Source: Bacteroidales bacterium
Lineage (GTDB): Bacteria > Bacteroidota > Bacteroidia > Bacteroidales > UBA932
NCBI GenBank assembly: GCA_016293535.1
Contig: JAEDEB010000012.1
Span: 1 to 47,487 of the forward strand
Length of the DNA: 47,487 nucleotides
Direction: 5' to 3'
The notes under the pieces are model-generated. The model was given only the letters and a program-made list of their open reading frames with translations, had not been told where the DNA came from and did no database searches. Positions 34,027 to 40,612 of this stretch are shown here, piece after piece (position 1 is the stretch's first letter; every line of letters begins with the position of its first letter). The position numbers and the translations under genes were made by a program.

Positions 34027-34946
34027 CCTTTTCTGGCATACGACCTATGCCACAAGAACCTGATTCCCCGCCAAAAGATTCCCCTATCAAAACAAATCTT
34101 ATAGGCTATATTGAAACAACATCCCCGCTCAATCAGAGCAAGGAACAGACGGGAGAGCCGCGGCCTCGCCGCAGACGTCAATGCGAGGGGATTGAATATC
34201 AACACGTCTTCCAAAGGAAACTTTCTAAAACTTCCAAACTCAGGAACAAGTTCTGAAACCTTCGCACTATGAGGAACAACCACACACAGCCCCCTGTCAT
34301 CATCTATATCAGGACAGATATGCTCAATGCCCCAGAAATCGCCAACAGTCACATCACTTCCTGAATTCCAGTTTTTGTATTGACAGGAATAGCAACAATC
34401 CCTCAAAGCAATATCACTCAAAAACACCTGCATATAAGGATGTTCCCCAAAAGGCAAACGGATACCGGCATCACAAACAAAACTTTTCCACCCATTGCTT
34501 TTATCTCTGAAAGAAATCCTTGAAGGTCTCTTCCTTAAGGATTTGAGATATGCCTCCCAAACTATCTTCTTCGGAGTCCCGTGACAGATGAAGTCCATTG
34601 TCACCAGGTTGGCATATTCCCGTTTGAGGAAGGACCTGAGCCCGGCAATCATACAAGGAGTGCCCGTAAACAGGACGGTTCTCCCTAGCTTGAGAAAGTC
34701 CTCACAGTCTCGATAAGCCTTCCCAACCCTTGCCTGGACATACTTTGACCCACGGAAAGCCTCCAGAGCATCCACGGATTCGCAATAATCCACAACGACC
34801 TTCCAGTCCTCGTCGAAGCGTGCTCCGAACACAACGCCGCCACGCTCAATGACGCTTTCTGCAAGTCTTGTGAAGAACCCTCCGGAAGAACTCCTTCTGA
34901 GAATCTCCGAATCCGGATTCTGGTATGCGTAAGCAAAGTCTGCCAT
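34023..34946 (-). CDS. FrhB/FdhB-like (F420 hydrogenase beta C-terminal domain) protein lacking the ferredoxin domain
   Basis: The 307-residue protein has the family stretches RRSSSGGFFTRLAE, GGVVFGARFDEDW, FRGSKYVQARVG, VLFTGTPCMIAGLRSF and MDFICHGTPKKIVWEAYL. It also has DCCYSCQYKNWNSGSDVTVGDFWGI (quoted in part). Polysaccharide-locus members usually carry about 70 further residues at the N-terminus with two 4Fe-4S CxxCxxC clusters. Those are absent: an in-frame TGA lies 12 nt upstream of the ATG, and it is the stop of the repeat-copy remnant of another gene. The protein may be a natural short form or truncated by the recombination seen here. Its role in polysaccharide synthesis is not established. 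Confidence 0.8.
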   Translation of the reverse strand: MADFAYAYQNPDSEILRRSSSGGFFTRLAESVIERGGVVFGARFDEDWKVVVDYCESVDALEAFRGSKYVQARVGKAYRDCEDFLKLGRTVLFTGTPCMIAGLRSFLKREYANLVTMDFICHGTPKKIVWEAYLKSLRKRPSRISFRDKSNGWKSFVCDAGIRLPFGEHPYMQVFLSDIALRDCCYSCQYKNWNSGSDVTVGDFWGIEHICPDIDDDRGLCVVVPHSAKVSELVPEFGSFRKFPLEDVLIFNPLALTSAARPRLSRLFLALIERGCCFNIAYKICFDRGIFWRGIRFLWHRSYARKG

Positions 34947-34957
34947 AGTCTCCTCAA

Positions 34958-35021
34958 ATCACCCCTCCAATATCGCGTCGATGATATTCTCTGCAGCTGT
35001 AGACCTCGCCGCCACGCCGGC
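34958..35021. repeat. 64-bp perfect direct repeat, copy A
   Basis: Identical at all 64 positions to 36083-36146, at an offset of 1125 bp. On the minus strand it encodes the last residues AGVAARSTAAENIIDAILEG and the stop of the CDP-glycerol-transferase-like gene, here without the rest of that gene. The FrhB-like start codon is 12 nt past its stop, which is how the two genes would lie if the GT2 gene between the repeats were absent. Confidence 0.95.
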
Positions 35022-35046
35022 GGGCGAGCAATAAACCGAGCAGGAA
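35020..35046 (-). other. Possible 27-nt remnant of a WzxC-type flippase coding sequence
   Basis: On the minus strand this encodes FLLGLLLAR, the same nine residues as codons 27-35 of the flippase at 28979-30421. The two stretches are identical at 23 of 27 bases and all four differences are at third codon positions. It sits in the junk between the GT2 stop and repeat copy A. The match is short, so chance is not excluded. Confidence 0.45.
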
Positions 35047-35057
35047 GGTTTCTGACT

Positions 35058-36065
35058 TTACAGTTTGCTTGTAAACCATCCGAATCGAGGCATTACCAAT
35101 GGGAAATAATATTCGCAGTAGTTTTTTATTGAAGGAGCACGCATACGATTCGGCAGTTTAACATATTGATGCAGTGCCTTAAATCTCTTTATCAGCGAAG
35201 GATTTGAAACCATTTCAAATTCCAAACTATATGTTTCCAGGATTTCTGAACTCAGTTTCCTTATTGCACATATCCTTTCAATATTCCCCAAGTTAAGCTT
35301 TTCTGCATAATCCAAATCGTTGAGATTCTGCATTGCAGTCTCAGCCATTGAAAAAGAAATTTTTCGACGCAAATCCAGTTGAGACCCCGTAGAAGTCACG
35401 CCACTTCCGACTCTGTAATAGAGCAGTTTTTCTTCTATATATAATGGCTCCGAAAATATGGCAGCCCTTCTGCAATAGACGCCATCTTCGAAAGATCTTT
35501 TTCGAGATATTTTCGGAAACAGACTTACTACATCTCTGGAATATGCCATCGCCGCTCCTATAGGATTACGCAGTGTCATTTTCCACCATTCGTAGCCACA
35601 AGGTTTATCTTCCAAATCTATCGGTTCCACCTTGTGAAATATTACTTTGGCTTCTTTACCCGAAGAAACCCAAGACTCCACTATTTTCGAAACCCTATTT
35701 GGATAGGCAATATCATCACCGCCCTGAGTGACAATCAAGTCTCCATTAGATAGATTGAAGCCATATTCATAATTCAATGTTACTCCAAGATTTTCATCAT
35801 TTCTACTAAGTATAATCTGAAAACGATTTGGATATTGAGAACAAAAATCACGACATAACTTGATTATGGCTTCGCACGAATCATCGGATGAAGCATCATC
35901 AGTTATAACTATTTCCGTATTTTCATAATCTTGAGCAAGGAGGCTCCGGAGCGACTTGAGTGCCTGCTCCTTCTGATTATATGATGTCATCACGACAGAC
36001 ACCATAGGCCTATCCTCACTTACGCAAAAATCAACCAGGTGTGAAAACAATACTTTTCCTTCCAT
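35058..36065 (-). CDS. Glycosyltransferase family 2 in a repeat-bounded cassette
   Basis: 335 residues with MVSVVMTSYNQKEQALKSLR, the acidic ITDDASSDDS, and TQGGDDIAYPNRVSKI at the place of the DxD. It is a GT2 enzyme, probably adding one sugar in the cytosol. The whole gene lies between two identical 64-bp copies of the 3' end of the upstream CDP-glycerol-transferase-like gene. It is more AT-rich than that gene and its flanks, which supports insertion from elsewhere. The start is 18 nt from the upstream stop. Loss by recombination between the repeats would remove it cleanly. Confidence 0.86.
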   Translation of the reverse strand: MEGKVLFSHLVDFCVSEDRPMVSVVMTSYNQKEQALKSLRSLLAQDYENTEIVITDDASSDDSCEAIIKLCRDFCSQYPNRFQIILSRNDENLGVTLNYEYGFNLSNGDLIVTQGGDDIAYPNRVSKIVESWVSSGKEAKVIFHKVEPIDLEDKPCGYEWWKMTLRNPIGAAMAYSRDVVSLFPKISRKRSFEDGVYCRRAAIFSEPLYIEEKLLYYRVGSGVTSTGSQLDLRRKISFSMAETAMQNLNDLDYAEKLNLGNIERICAIRKLSSEILETYSLEFEMVSNPSLIKRFKALHQYVKLPNRMRAPSIKNYCEYYFPLVMPRFGWFTSKL

Positions 36066-36082
36066 AATCCTTAAACCATCTT

Positions 36083-36146
36083 ATCACCCCTCCAATATCG
36101 CGTCGATGATATTCTCTGCAGCTGTAGACCTCGCCGCCACGCCGGC
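36083..36146. repeat. 64-bp perfect direct repeat, copy B
   Basis: The 3' terminal 63 bp of the gene at 36084-37394 plus one base. Copy A is at 34958-35021. Bases outside the repeat differ at once on both sides (36082 against 34957; 36147 against 35022), so the borders are sharp. Confidence 0.95.
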
Positions 36147-37394
36147 AGCTTGCTGACCTGCCCCCGGCGGGAGGAGTTCGGTGCGGTAGAAGGCCTCGCG
36201 GGCGGGACGGAGGGGGTCGTTGCCCAGCAGAAGCTCGTCGATGAACCTGACAATGTCCTCGCTGCTGTGGGCCCGGTAATGGAGCCGGCGGGCCTCGAGC
36301 GCGAAGGTATTCAGCGTGGACTCCAGATCCTCACCTTCCCTGCACAGGAACAGGACCGGATTGCGGGTATAATGGTACTCAATCGCGAAGGACACGCAGT
36401 CATGGACCATGGCGTCGGAATATTTGAACAGGTCGATGTACCGGCCCTCGAACAACTGGGCGTTCGGCATACGGTCCCATTGCTCATAGTATCCGTCCGT
36501 CCGTTCGCGGCCCCAGAGTGCATACAGCCTTTCCCTCAGCAACGGATGGGGCTTGAATGCGAACTGCACCGTATCTGCGTATCGCTGAGCAAGTTCCGGC
36601 AGGAAGTCGAAATATTCGAGAAAGGTCGACTGATGGGTATAGCAGTCCCCTATGGAATAGTGCGGTGCGATGATCACCCTTTTCCGCGGTCCGGGCTGCG
36701 GTTTCCACGGATCCACGAAGCACTCCGACGGCATGTTCAGCTCATCCATCATCGGCAACCCCGTGATTCTGAGGTTACGGGCCAATGGACCCATCTGCCT
36801 TCTGTAGCCCACTGCAGCCGCATCGTTCTCGAAATAGACCTGCCACGAATTCTCGAATATGCTGGAGTCGTAGACCCAGGGCTCATCGATGCTGTGGAAG
36901 GCGTAGTTGACATAGCACGAGAGTGCATACAGATTCCTGCGGAACTCCATCCTGTGAGGAAGAAGCCTGTCGTAAGGTTTCTGATAGAAAATGATATCGG
37001 GGTTGAATGCCCTCCTCAGGCTTCCCGTCCGGCCGAGAGTTCCATATCCATAGCCCCGTTCATCGAGGTACCGCCGGATGGCTGCTGTGTCGTCCTCCTC
37101 CCTCGACGCGGTGACACAGATCAGGGGTTCGAAGCTCGGGTGCCTGAGCATCTCCCTGTACAGCAGTTCGCTCTTCCAGGAAGCCAGATCGTGGATGATG
37201 AACAGCGCCCGAATCCGTCCGTTGCGGCGGATTGGCCCGTTGCTGCTGATTGACCCGTTGCGGCTCTCGCCCGCAACGCTGGCCGCAATTCCCTTGCGCC
37301 TCAGACGGGCGACCTTGCGCGGAATCGACCGCCGGTACAGAAAGAACCTCAGGGGAAAATATACGTACTTCTTGAAAGGGCTGAAAATGCTCAT
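36084..37394 (-). CDS. CDP-glycerol glycerophosphotransferase-like protein (paralogue 1)
   Basis: 436 residues of the same TagF-like family as the gene at 27757-28977: IRALFIIHDLASWKSELLYR, IIFYQKPYDRLLPHRMEFRR, ITGLPMMDELNMP, APHYSIGDCYTHQSTF, FAFKPHPLLRERLYALWG and SDAMVHDCVSFAIEYHYTRN. It would transfer a phospho-alditol onto the glycan. The start is set at ATG 37394 (MSIFSPFKKYVYF), matching the paralogue; the frame is open to 37436. It is GC-rich with an N-terminal six-residue repeat (NGSISS, NGPIRR, NGRIRA). It is the first minus-strand gene of the polysaccharide locus, but I saw no clear promoter box upstream. Its 3' end is the source of the 64-bp repeat. Confidence 0.82.
   Translation of the reverse strand: MSIFSPFKKYVYFPLRFFLYRRSIPRKVARLRRKGIAASVAGESRNGSISSNGPIRRNGRIRALFIIHDLASWKSELLYREMLRHPSFEPLICVTASREEDDTAAIRRYLDERGYGYGTLGRTGSLRRAFNPDIIFYQKPYDRLLPHRMEFRRNLYALSCYVNYAFHSIDEPWVYDSSIFENSWQVYFENDAAAVGYRRQMGPLARNLRITGLPMMDELNMPSECFVDPWKPQPGPRKRVIIAPHYSIGDCYTHQSTFLEYFDFLPELAQRYADTVQFAFKPHPLLRERLYALWGRERTDGYYEQWDRMPNAQLFEGRYIDLFKYSDAMVHDCVSFAIEYHYTRNPVLFLCREGEDLESTLNTFALEARRLHYRAHSSEDIVRFIDELLLGNDPLRPAREAFYRTELLPPGAGQQAAGVAARSTAAENIIDAILEG
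37219..37272. repeat. 18-bp tandem repeat, three copies, in the CDP-glycerol-transferase-like gene
   Basis: Copies start at 37219, 37237 and 37255, each with CCGTTGC, and diverge slightly. They encode the six-residue unit NG(S/P/R)I(S/R)(S/R/A) and keep the frame. The AT-rich paralogue lacks this insert. Confidence 0.75.
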
Positions 37395-37582
37395 CTCAAA
37401 TCCTGTCGCGCATAGCTTCGCCAATGGACAGGGCACGAACGAAAAGGCTCCGAACCATGTCCAGAACGAAAGATAGGGTCAGTGTTGCTTGTGTCAATGC
37501 CTTAAAGGCGTAAACGTAACGAAGATAAGAAAAATTCCGGAGTTTGACACTTGCAATTGGTGCAAACTGACATTCAAGACTA

Positions 37583-37627
37583 TTTGTTCGTTTGAGAAAT
37601 TATCGGTATTTTTGCAAAAATTACCGA
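37583..37627 (+). promoter_or_regulatory. Promoter of the AbiE-like operon with an overlapping 25-bp palindromic operator
   Basis: A Bacteroidota promoter is visible: TTTG at 37583-37586 and TATTTTTG at 37607-37614, 20 bp apart, 27 nt before the ATG at 37642. The -7 box lies inside a near-perfect palindrome at 37603-37627: arms TCGGTA and TACCGA around TTTTTGCAAAAA plus one T. A second, weaker inverted repeat (AGTTTG at 37541-37546, CAAACT at 37563-37568) lies just upstream. AbiEi antitoxins are known to repress their own operon through inverted repeats, so this is probably the operator for the first gene product. Confidence 0.65.
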
Positions 37628-37641
37628 GTAAAAATCCTCGT

Positions 37642-38256
37642 ATGGCAAAGGAAAATAAGATCATAAACATCATCAAATCGCGGATTCAGGCTGCTCAGAA
37701 TGGGACTTTGTTCTTCAACAACAGTTTTCCGGAATTCGATGATGAATACGTGGGTCAAATCCTGTCGGATCTGGCCAAGGATGGAATCATACATCATCTT
37801 TCCAGGGGCGTATATCTCAAAACGGAGGAAACCCGTTTCGGTCTGGTCTATCCCCCTGTTGAAGATATTGCGAAGGCCATTGCGCGCCGTGATAATGCCC
37901 AGGTGATTCCTACTGGAGCCACAGCCCAGAATATCCTTGGGCTATCCACTCAAGTACCTATGAATGCAGTGTTTCTTACTTCCGGATCCGCAAGAATAAT
38001 CAAGTTGGGGAACCGAACCATCACATTCCGCCGTGCCGTTCCAAAGAATTTTGCAGTCAAGGGACGTTACACAAGCCTGATTGTTCAAGCACTGAAATCA
38101 ATTGGAGAAGAGGGTTTCTCGGAAGAGGACTTAATCCACATACAAGACATCATCCTACGCCATCCGGAGCCTGACACGATAGAACAGGACCTGGCAGTGA
38201 TGCCGTCGTGGATTCGTAAGATATTCGTAAGAACGCTTAAAACCAGCAAACAATGA
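37642..38256 (+). CDS. AbiEi-like antitoxin/transcriptional regulator (DUF6088 family)
   Basis: The 204-residue protein has an N-terminal winged-helix-like part (FFNNSFPEFDDEYVGQILSD, LAKDGIIHHLSRGVYLK) and the core TGATAQNILGLSTQVPMNAV, LTSGSARIIKLGNRTITFRR. I recognise this as the DUF6088 / type IV AbiEi antitoxin pattern. It would bind operator DNA and counter the toxin encoded next. The ATG at 37642 is used because it follows the promoter; the frame is open further up but crosses the operator. It overlaps the AbiEii gene by 4 bp (ATGA). Confidence 0.85.
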   Translation: MAKENKIINIIKSRIQAAQNGTLFFNNSFPEFDDEYVGQILSDLAKDGIIHHLSRGVYLKTEETRFGLVYPPVEDIAKAIARRDNAQVIPTGATAQNILGLSTQVPMNAVFLTSGSARIIKLGNRTITFRRAVPKNFAVKGRYTSLIVQALKSIGEEGFSEEDLIHIQDIILRHPEPDTIEQDLAVMPSWIRKIFVRTLKTSKQ

Positions 38257-39293
38257 CTCTTTGGCAAAACCTCGATATGTCTGAACGCATTGCAGCCGCT
38301 CAGACCACAGCAGCAAACAAGAATATTGAAGACCGTGCGGTTGAAAAGGATTGGTGGGTGACAGCCGTCCTCAAAGCTCTTTTCTCCACCTCATGCAGCA
38401 ACTATCTGCTCTTCAAAGGCGGAACTTCCATCAGCAAGGGATGGCCAATCATTGAGCGATTCAGTGAAGACATTGACCTGTCTCTTGGTCGGCAATTCTT
38501 CCTCGATGTGATGAAACTGCCTTACGCAGCCGCCGGTAATAATACGCAGCTCAAGAATCTTCGCAAAGCTTCTCGCAAGTATATTCATGGCACCCTTTCC
38601 AAAGAACTCTGCGAACGTCTTTCCGCTATGGGCATTGTCGGGTTTACTGTCGAGAATCAGACTACTCAGCCCACGGCAGAAGGTCCTAAACCGATCGATG
38701 CCGATAGTGATCCCACTGTCATTCTTGTCAACTATGACAGCGTCTTTCCCGCATATGACGGCGATATCCTGCCACGAGTAAAGATTGAAATCAGTTGCCT
38801 GTCGATGTCAGAGCCATTTGAGGCAAAACCAGTAACAACCCTTATACACAACCAGTTCCCGGAACTTGATGGGGCCTTGTCTGTGGACATTCGCACAGTC
38901 ACGCCTTCCAGGACCTTCCTTGAAAAGGCTTTCCTATTGAACGAGGAATTCCAGAAAGAAAAGCCTCGCTCCAGACGTATGAGCCGCCATCTTTATGATC
39001 TCGAGAAACTGATGGACACGGACTACGGCAAAGCCGCACTGGAAGACACTGCCCTATATCGGGCCATTGTGGAGCATCGCCGAAAGTTCTATCACCTTGG
39101 CTATGTCAACTACGATTTGAACTACCCTGCTTCCATCAAGTTTGTGCCTGAAGGCGAAACGCTGGATGCGTATAGGCGTGATTACAATGACAATATGGTC
39201 AATGGTTACATCTATGGCGAGGCTATGGCTTTCGATGCCTTAATGGAGAGAATCAAACTCCTGCAGCAAAGGTTCAGGAATATCGAATTTTAA
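38253..39293 (+). CDS. AbiEii/AbiGii-like nucleotidyltransferase toxin
   Basis: The 346-residue protein carries the AbiEii nucleotidyltransferase motif: FKGGTSISKGWPIIERFSED, with GGTS at residues 56-59 and the catalytic acidic EDID at residues 72-75. A third acidic strand follows in RVKIEISCLS. The helical C-terminal part has RTFLEKAFLLNEEFQ and SRHLYDLEKL, both usual in the family. Related enzymes add nucleotides to tRNA or other targets and abort phage growth; the target here is unknown. All key residues are present, so it is likely active. It is translated with the AbiEi-like gene and followed 8 nt later by a third gene. Confidence 0.87.
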   Translation: MTLWQNLDMSERIAAAQTTAANKNIEDRAVEKDWWVTAVLKALFSTSCSNYLLFKGGTSISKGWPIIERFSEDIDLSLGRQFFLDVMKLPYAAAGNNTQLKNLRKASRKYIHGTLSKELCERLSAMGIVGFTVENQTTQPTAEGPKPIDADSDPTVILVNYDSVFPAYDGDILPRVKIEISCLSMSEPFEAKPVTTLIHNQFPELDGALSVDIRTVTPSRTFLEKAFLLNEEFQKEKPRSRRMSRHLYDLEKLMDTDYGKAALEDTALYRAIVEHRRKFYHLGYVNYDLNYPASIKFVPEGETLDAYRRDYNDNMVNGYIYGEAMAFDALMERIKLLQQRFRNIEF

Positions 39294-39301
39294 GTTTGGC
39301 T

Positions 39302-40156
39302 ATGATTCGAGAGATTATTAACGAAGTCAAAGAAGCTATTCAAGAAGCCTTTACATGCGCGCTTCATACAAATAGCGGAAGTTTTGTGCTATTTCTTGCT
39401 CGCGGTGATTACGACCATCGTCTTGAAGGAGAACAATTCGCCCATATGGCTCCAAAGCCTTCCCCTTATTGTCTTGATTATATGCTGGACTCATATCGGG
39501 ACGAAACTCGAGACAACTTCTATATTAGATATCTCAATCGAAGGTATAAGAACGATGATTTCAAGTATCAGGGCTATGATGGTATAGATGACCTCTGCGT
39601 AGAGATGATGATCTATTCTCACGTTTGGGAATCTGAAGCATTTCTCAAGCACTTATATCGATTGTCGAATATTGTAAGCGGAAAGAAATTCTACGACTGG
39701 GATGTGAGCGGTATAAAATTTCATGGATACAATCTTATCGAGGAGACCAAGGGAAGGTTTAAAGTTTCTTGCCCCAAGTTATACAAGATTATTCATGCTT
39801 CGTACACCGGCTGTATTCGTGACAGCTTTGCTCATTCTTTATTCAATGTCGATGAAGACGCCAGAATAATAAAACTGTATAGCGACAGAGCCAAGAAGGA
39901 CCTTAATCTTTCGCGATTGAGTTTTGATGAATTCCAAGCAAAGTTCCTTTACACCGTCGAATTGTGCTATGAGCTATCTCGCATGTTGCACGAGACAAGG
40001 AAGGCCTTGATCAAAGATTGGGAACTTCTATCGAAGCCCATTCCCCTCCCTGATGGAAAGATATTGAGCATAACAGAAGCCAAACTCCTTCATGGTGAGC
40101 CTCGCTTCCGGGCAACGATATATAGTTACAGAGGCTTTGAGACCGCGCCGATTTGA
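39302..40156 (+). CDS. Unknown protein with Rx4H HEPN-like motif, third gene of the AbiE-like operon
   Basis: I do not recognise the family. The 284-residue protein starts MIREIINEVKEAIQEAFTCA. Its best clue is CIRDSFAHSLF at residues 171-181, with Arg173 and His178 in the spacing Rx4H, between helical segments (LYKIIHASYT before, FLYTVELCYELSRMLHE after). That is the layout of the HEPN ribonuclease motif found in many toxins and abortive-infection proteins. It begins 8 nt after the AbiEii stop and is on the same strand, so it is probably co-transcribed. The ATG 39302 is used rather than the TTG at 39296. Function is inference; it could be an extra effector or a cargo gene. Confidence 0.6.
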   Translation: MIREIINEVKEAIQEAFTCALHTNSGSFVLFLARGDYDHRLEGEQFAHMAPKPSPYCLDYMLDSYRDETRDNFYIRYLNRRYKNDDFKYQGYDGIDDLCVEMMIYSHVWESEAFLKHLYRLSNIVSGKKFYDWDVSGIKFHGYNLIEETKGRFKVSCPKLYKIIHASYTGCIRDSFAHSLFNVDEDARIIKLYSDRAKKDLNLSRLSFDEFQAKFLYTVELCYELSRMLHETRKALIKDWELLSKPIPLPDGKILSITEAKLLHGEPRFRATIYSYRGFETAPI

Positions 40157-40521
40157 AATTGGGGATCTGATGGAGGCGTGAACGGGGCTCCAGCAAATCA
40201 CCGCGCAACCATAAAAATTGTAAATCACTGATTACCAGGGGTATGCAAAATCGCAACTTGCTCGGTGAGACCAAATTGGTGCCACCGCGCAAGGGTAAAA
40301 ATGCTAATTGTTTGAGTATCAAGTGTATATGATTTCGTGTTGCGCGCGGTGATTTGCTTGAGAGGATGGGGCAGCAACAATTCCTTAATTACGCAGGGGG
40401 TACCCCGCAACTTTATATCAATCGGCCGAATCCTTTACCGGACACACATGATCTGCATAAGCAGAAAGTTAAACCGCATAAGTTATTGTTACTCAATTTA
40501 TTATATGTACACCAGATGCAC

Positions 40522-40552
40522 AGCCTTCTGCAATTAAGCAGAGGGCTTTTTA
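40522..40552 (+). terminator. Rho-independent terminator after the AbiE-like operon region
   Basis: A 10-bp stem AGCCTTCTGC (40522-40531) and GCAGAGGGCT (40538-40547), with one G-U pair and a 6-nt loop, is followed by TTTTTA-like sequence. It would end plus-strand transcripts before the esterase gene. Confidence 0.75.
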
Positions 40553-40582
40553 TTGATAATCTGCAAATTCTTTGAAGTTTAT

Positions 40583-40590
40583 TAAATTTG
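40583..40590 (+). promoter_or_regulatory. -7 promoter box for the esterase gene
   Basis: TAAATTTG matches TAnnTTTG and ends 22 nt before the ATG at 40613 (37 nt before the alternative ATG at 40628). No TTTG at the standard -33 spacing. Confidence 0.45.
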
Positions 40591-40612
40591 TCCGGCTTGA
40601 GCGTGACTTCAA

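Larger units (their letters stand above)
40157..40612. other. 456-bp intergenic region with spaced inverted repeats
   Basis: No convincing gene is seen. An imperfect inverted repeat pairs AGCAAATCACCGCGCAAC (40192-40209) with GTTGCGCGCGGTGATTTGCT (40339-40358); they differ by a two-base insertion. A third ACCGCGCAA copy lies near 40279-40287. A perfect GGGGTACCCC palindrome is at 40397-40406. The end holds a terminator and the esterase promoter. An ORF of 73 codons (40354-40575) is open but has no recognisable content. The region could be the scar of a mobile element or a structured RNA. Confidence 0.5.

Noticed and set aside
34958..36146. CRISPR-like or insertion-sequence reading of the 64-bp repeats
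   Set aside because: Only two copies 1125 bp apart, no terminal inverted repeats and no transposase; the unit between is a glycosyltransferase and the repeat is a gene end.
40354..40575. 73-codon open frame in the 456-bp intergenic region
   Set aside because: No start context, no recognisable content, and it runs through the terminator hairpin.
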